From NCBI RefSeq assembly GCF_004614235.1, contig NZ_SPVH01000006.1, positions 682,001 to 746,000 of the forward strand: 64,000 nt of DNA, in the 5' to 3' direction. The stretch's first letter is position 1. Every line of letters begins with the position of its first letter. This DNA comes from Brevundimonas intermedia (GTDB lineage Bacteria; Pseudomonadota; Alphaproteobacteria; Caulobacterales; Caulobacteraceae). Below the pieces are notes generated by a model. The model was given only the letters and a program-made list of their open reading frames with translations, was not told where the DNA came from and ran no database searches. The translations under genes and the position numbers were made by a program. This document shows positions 58,855 to 64,000 of this stretch, piece by piece.

Positions 58855-59268
58855 ATGTTCGACTGGTTCGTATTTCAGCAGGGGGCGATCGCCTTCCTGA
58901 TCGCCTTCGCCATGGCGGGCGCCTTCACCCTGGCCTTCAAGCTGGTCTACCAGTGGGTCACGCCGTATCACGAGCATACGCTGATCCGTCAGGGCAACAC
59001 CGCCGCCGCCATCGCCCTGGGCGGCGCGCTGATCGGTTACGTCCTGCCGCTCGCCTCGGCCCTGTCGCACACCGTCAGCCTGATGGAGTTCGCCGCCTGG
59101 GCTCTGCTCGCCGGGATCATCCAGATCGTCGTCTTCGTCGCCATCAGCCGCATGGCCTTCCGCAACCTGGTCGTCCGTATCGAGGCGGGCGAGATCGCCG
59201 CGGCCGTCTATCTGGCCTCCATCTCCATCTGCGTCGGCCTGCTCAACGCCGCCTGCATGACGTCGTGA
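58855..59268 (+). CDS. yjfL: DUF350 family membrane protein (YjfL-like)
   Basis: 137 aa with four hydrophobic helices: FLIAFAMAGAFTLAFKLVYQ, AAAIALGGALIGYVLPLASA, AAWALLAGIIQIVVFVAISR and AAAVYLASISICVGLLNAAC. The cytosolic loop VTPYHEHTLIRQGNTAAAIA contains the family's 'GNxAAAxxxGG' motif. DUF350 proteins often accompany PspA paralogues and ATP-grasp ligases; molecular function unknown. GAGGGG at about 58841 precedes the ATG. Confidence 0.9.
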   Translation: MFDWFVFQQGAIAFLIAFAMAGAFTLAFKLVYQWVTPYHEHTLIRQGNTAAAIALGGALIGYVLPLASALSHTVSLMEFAAWALLAGIIQIVVFVAISRMAFRNLVVRIEAGEIAAAVYLASISICVGLLNAACMTS

Positions 59269-59273
59269 CCGCC

Positions 59274-59894
59274 ATGACCGATCCCAAGGACCTGCCCAAG
59301 ACCGAGACGATGCGCCGGCTGAAGCGCTCGCGCGTCCTGCACGTCAGCAGCCTGATGGCGACCGCCAGCTTCTCCCTGGCCGCCTGCGGTTCGCCCCAAC
59401 GCGTCCCGCCGCCCGAGCCCGAGCCGACCCTGGCCTATCAGTCGCTGGACGAGTGCCGCGCCGCCAACGACATCCCTGACGACCAGTGCGACGCCGCCCT
59501 AGCCAAGGCCCAGGAAGAGGCCGCCAAGACCGCGCCCCGCTATGCCACGCGCGAGGAGTGCGAAGGCCAGTGGGGGCCGTCCCAGTGCCAGCCCAACAAT
59601 CAGGGCGGCAACGGCTCCTTCTTCACCCCGCTGCTGACCGGATTCATCATCGGGCAGATGCTGAACGGCGGCGGCTACCGCGGCGGCGGGCCGCTGTATC
59701 GTGACCGGGAGGGGCGGCTGTCGAACGGCTACGGCGGCGGCTACACCTATCGTGACTACCGCACCGGCAAGACCCTAACCAATGGGCGCGAGCACGGCGA
59801 CGTCGCCCGCCAAGCCCCGACACGGGTACAGAGCCGCACCACCGTCGTCTCGCGCGGCGGCTTCGGCGGCGGCGGCCGGAGCTACGGCGGCTAA
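59274..59894 (+). CDS. yjfM: DUF1190 family lipoprotein (YjfM-like)
   Basis: 206 aa. After a long basic lead, HVSSLMATASFSLAACGSP gives a lipobox LAAC and a lipidated cysteine at about residue 37. YQSLDECRAANDIPDDQCDA, YATREECEGQWGPSQCQPN are paired cysteine motifs repeated with similar spacing (E-C...C), as in YjfM/DUF1190. The C-terminal third is Gly/Tyr/Arg-rich (GGYRGGGPLYRDREGRLSNG). Starts at 59274 or 59310 are possible. It closes the plus-strand yjf unit, and a terminator follows 33 bp downstream. Confidence 0.88.
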   Translation: MTDPKDLPKTETMRRLKRSRVLHVSSLMATASFSLAACGSPQRVPPPEPEPTLAYQSLDECRAANDIPDDQCDAALAKAQEEAAKTAPRYATREECEGQWGPSQCQPNNQGGNGSFFTPLLTGFIIGQMLNGGGYRGGGPLYRDREGRLSNGYGGGYTYRDYRTGKTLTNGREHGDVARQAPTRVQSRTTVVSRGGFGGGGRSYGG

Positions 59895-59926
59895 TCCGTC
59901 CAGACGTTTGCGGTGACCCTCTCACA

Positions 59927-59957
59927 GCCTCCGATCCTACCGGGTCGGAGGCTTTCT
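59927..59957 (+). terminator. Rho-independent terminator of the yjf unit
   Basis: GCCTCCGA (59927-59934) pairs with TCGGAGGC (59945-59952), followed by TTTCT. It separates the yjf genes from the kdp operon. Confidence 0.85.
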
Positions 59958-60076
59958 GCATTCCGGACCCGCCGCTTCGCATTATGGTTCCTTTATGCCC
60001 TGAGCCGGGATTCACATCGCGCCGTTACGGCCCCGCGTGATCTCCTCCTGCTTCACTTGAGCTTGAGGAGGCCGGA

Positions 60077-60160
60077 TTGGCCGACGTGATCTTTCTGGCG
60101 GTGGGGGCAGGGGCGTTCGCCGCCTTCGCCCTGCTCGCCACAGCATTGAAACGGGTATGA
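60077..60160 (+). CDS. 27-residue membrane peptide preceding kdpF
   Basis: From the TTG at 60077 the peptide reads MADVIFLAVGAGAFAAFALL then ATALKRV, a single transmembrane helix. GAGGAGG at 60065-60071 is a strong ribosome binding site at ideal spacing, and the stop overlaps the kdpF ATG (ATGA). Similar tiny open frames precede kdpF in some proteobacteria. It may be a Kdp accessory peptide, or serve to couple translation into kdpF. Confidence 0.65.
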   Translation: MADVIFLAVGAGAFAAFALLATALKRV

Positions 60161-60246
60161 CGATGATCGCCATACTCTGGGGGGCGGGGGCGGTCGCCGT
60201 CGCCGTTTACATGGTCGCGGCGCTGCTGCGGCCCGAGCGGTTCTAA
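60157..60246 (+). CDS. kdpF: K+-transporting ATPase small subunit KdpF
   Basis: 29 aa: MTMIAILWGAGAVAVAVYMV followed by AALLRPERF. One transmembrane helix ending in the typical LLRPERF of KdpF, which stabilises the KdpABC complex. It overlaps the 27-residue peptide gene by 4 bp and lies 18 bp before kdpA. Confidence 0.93.
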   Translation: MTMIAILWGAGAVAVAVYMVAALLRPERF

Positions 60247-60264
60247 GGGACCGGGACGGAATTC

Positions 60265-61974
60265 ATGAACATTCAAGGATGGGGCGAGATCGCCCTGACC
60301 CTTGGGCTGGCCGTAATGCTCGGCTGGCCCATCGGCATTTATATGTCGCGCGTCTGGAACGGCGAGCGGACCTGGCTGGACCCGGTGCTGAAGCCGGTGG
60401 AGGCCGTCTTCTACGGCGCGGCCGGCGTCGATCCGAAGCGCAGCCAGGGCTGGCTGGGATACGCCGGCGCCCTGCTGGCCTTCAACCTGGCGGGCTTTGT
60501 GCTGCTATATGCGATCCTGCGTCTGCAGGGCGTGTTGCCGCTGAACCCGCAAGGCTTTGCGGGTGTGTCGCCGCACCTGGCCTTCAACACCGCCGTCAGC
60601 TTCGTCACCAACACCAACTGGCAGAGCTATGGCGGGGAGGCGACGATGTCGACCTTCAGCCAGATGGTCGGTCTGACGGTGCAGAACTTCGTTTCGGCCG
60701 CAACCGGCGCGACCATTGCGGCCGCCCTGGCGCGGGCCTTCGTCGCCAATCGCGGCGAGGGCGTCGGCAACTTCTGGGCCGACCTGACGCGCACCACCCT
60801 CTATGTCCTTTTGCCCGCCGCCCTGATCCTGGCCGTGGCCCTGTCCGGTCTCGGCATCGTCCAGAGCCTGGCAGCCAATGTCCATGCGACCGGCGTCGAG
60901 GGCGGGTCGCAGACCCTGCCGCTGTTCCCGGCGGCCAGCCAGGTCGCGATCAAGCAGTTGGGGATCAACGGCGGCGGCGTCTTCAACGTCAACGGCGCCC
61001 ACCCGTTCGAGAACCCGAACGCCATCACCAACCTGCTGAGCGCCGTCGCGATCAACGTCATGGGCTGGGCCGCCTTCTTCGCCTTCGGCCGCACGGCCCT
61101 GGCGGGACGCGACATCAAGGCCTTGGCTGCGGCGGCCCTGATCATCCTGACCGTCTCAAGCGCGGCCATGTATGTGATCGAGACCCAGCCGGCCCCGTCC
61201 CTTGTCGCAGCCCAGGTGGACGCCTCGGTGAACATGGAGGGCAAGGAGGTCCGCTTCGGCGCGCCGGCCTCGACCGTCTGGTCCGTCGTCACGACGGGCG
61301 CCTCCAACGGCTCGGTCAATTCGATGCACGCCAGCTTCATGCCCTTGGGTGGGGCCTTGCAGATGTTTTTGATGCAACTGGGCGAGATCCTGCCCGGCGG
61401 CGTCGGTTCGGGCATCGCCATCATGGTGGTCATGGCCCTGTTGTCGGTCTTCGTCGCCGGTCTGATGGTCGGTCGCACGCCGGAATATCTGGGCAAGAAG
61501 ATCGAGGCGCGCGAGATCCAGTTCGCCATGATCGCGGTGCTGATCCTGCCGCTGGCGGTGCTGGGGTTCTCGGCGATCTCCGCCGTCTTCCCGACGGCGC
61601 TGGCGGGCCTGCTGAACAAGGGGCCGCATGGGCTGTCCGAGATCCTGTACGCCTACACCTCGGCGGCGGCGAACAACGGTTCGGCCTTTGCGGGCCTGAC
61701 CGCCAATGCGCCCTGGTGGAACACGACCCTGGGACTGGCCATGTTGTTCGGGCGGTTCATTCCGGCCGTCGCCGTCCTGGCCATCGCCGGCAGCCTGGTC
61801 GTCAAGCCCAAGTTAGCGCCCAGCCCCGGCACCCTGCCCACCGACAACGGCCTGTTCATCGGCCTGCTGATCGGCGTGATCCTCATCCTCGGCGGTTTGC
61901 AGTTCCTGCCCGCCCTCGCCCTGGGACCGATCGTCGAGCACTTCCAGGTGCTCGCTGCGGTCGCCGGCGCCTGA
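60265..61974 (+). CDS. kdpA: K+-transporting ATPase subunit A (channel-like)
   Basis: Binds and conducts K+ in the high-affinity KdpFABC pump. 569 aa with about ten helices and four pore-loop repeats: [56 protein letters not shown] and [20 protein letters not shown] carry the filter glycines. [20 protein letters not shown] is the usual N-terminal segment. RBS-like GGGACGG precedes the ATG. kdpB starts 18 bp after the stop. The sensor pair kdpDE is not in the window. Confidence 0.97.
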   Translation: MNIQGWGEIALTLGLAVMLGWPIGIYMSRVWNGERTWLDPVLKPVEAVFYGAAGVDPKRSQGWLGYAGALLAFNLAGFVLLYAILRLQGVLPLNPQGFAGVSPHLAFNTAVSFVTNTNWQSYGGEATMSTFSQMVGLTVQNFVSAATGATIAAALARAFVANRGEGVGNFWADLTRTTLYVLLPAALILAVALSGLGIVQSLAANVHATGVEGGSQTLPLFPAASQVAIKQLGINGGGVFNVNGAHPFENPNAITNLLSAVAINVMGWAAFFAFGRTALAGRDIKALAAAALIILTVSSAAMYVIETQPAPSLVAAQVDASVNMEGKEVRFGAPASTVWSVVTTGASNGSVNSMHASFMPLGGALQMFLMQLGEILPGGVGSGIAIMVVMALLSVFVAGLMVGRTPEYLGKKIEAREIQFAMIAVLILPLAVLGFSAISAVFPTALAGLLNKGPHGLSEILYAYTSAAANNGSAFAGLTANAPWWNTTLGLAMLFGRFIPAVAVLAIAGSLVVKPKLAPSPGTLPTDNGLFIGLLIGVILILGGLQFLPALALGPIVEHFQVLAAVAGA

Positions 61975-61992
61975 TCCCCCGGACATCCTGAC

Positions 61993-64000
<2,008 letters not shown>

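Overview
This is a GC-rich chromosomal window from an alphaproteobacterium, most likely a Brevundimonas-like member of the Caulobacteraceae. The evidence is the Caulobacter-type xylose (Weimberg) genes, an aa3 cytochrome oxidase cluster of alphaproteobacterial type, CtaG/Cox11 and SURF1, and two families of palindromic extragenic repeats. No phage, transposase, CRISPR array or rRNA was seen. The species is inferred from gene content only.

Layout. 0-14 kb: central metabolism, with gltB (cut by the window edge) and gltD, a membrane PQQ glucose dehydrogenase, proBA, a ZIP metal transporter, an exported GH3 beta-glucosidase, carA, a glycosyltransferase-like gene and a tRNA-Glu. 14.6-22.4 kb: the homoserine branch point. 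metX-metB run left behind a SAM riboswitch. A short aspartokinase-homoserine dehydrogenase fusion and thrB run right behind a Thr/Ile-rich leader peptide with a terminator/antiterminator. thrC lies just beyond on the other strand. 22.7-36 kb: mixed genes, namely a retropepsin-like protein, a TauE-type permease, pgm, a zinc peptidase, a PfpI protein, a methyltransferase with a fatty acid desaturase, a small XRE-regulated operon with three copies of one operator-like motif, a lipoprotein, ubiA, and a PadR-DUF1700-GIN module. 36.2-45.4 kb: the cytochrome c oxidase cluster (coxB, coxA, ctaB, a CoxF-like protein, ctaG, NUDIX, a Gly-rich protein, coxC, DUF983, surf1, M16 peptidase). 45.6-53.4 kb: D-xylose oxidation (LacI regulator, xylX, xylB, a sugar porter, an aldehyde dehydrogenase, a lactonase, aldose epimerase) behind a perfect 14-bp LacI-type operator. 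53.5-59.9 kb: a divergent yjfI/J/C plus K+ channel/yjfK/L/M module (PspA paralogue, ATP-grasp glutathionylspermidine synthase-like ligase, DUF2170, DUF2491, DUF350, DUF1190). 60-64 kb: the start of a kdp K+ uptake operon, with kdpB running off the end.

How parts work together. Aspartate-semialdehyde-derived homoserine is drawn toward methionine (metX, metB) or threonine (thrB, thrC). Each arm seems to have its own RNA sensor in one 610-bp divergent spacer. The fused kinase-dehydrogenase lacks ACT domains, which makes transcriptional attenuation a plausible main control. Xylose would be oxidised to 2-oxoglutarate, but no xylonate dehydratase (xylD) lies in the window. The electrons would reach the aa3 oxidase encoded nearby.

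The best candidates for a less-described system are the yjf/PspA/K+ channel module and the XRE operon with its repeated operator. Two repeat families occupy many intergenic gaps: paired CCCTCCCC...GGGGAGGG elements (three) and GTCATCC/GTCACCC...GGATGAC/GGGTGAC elements (four).
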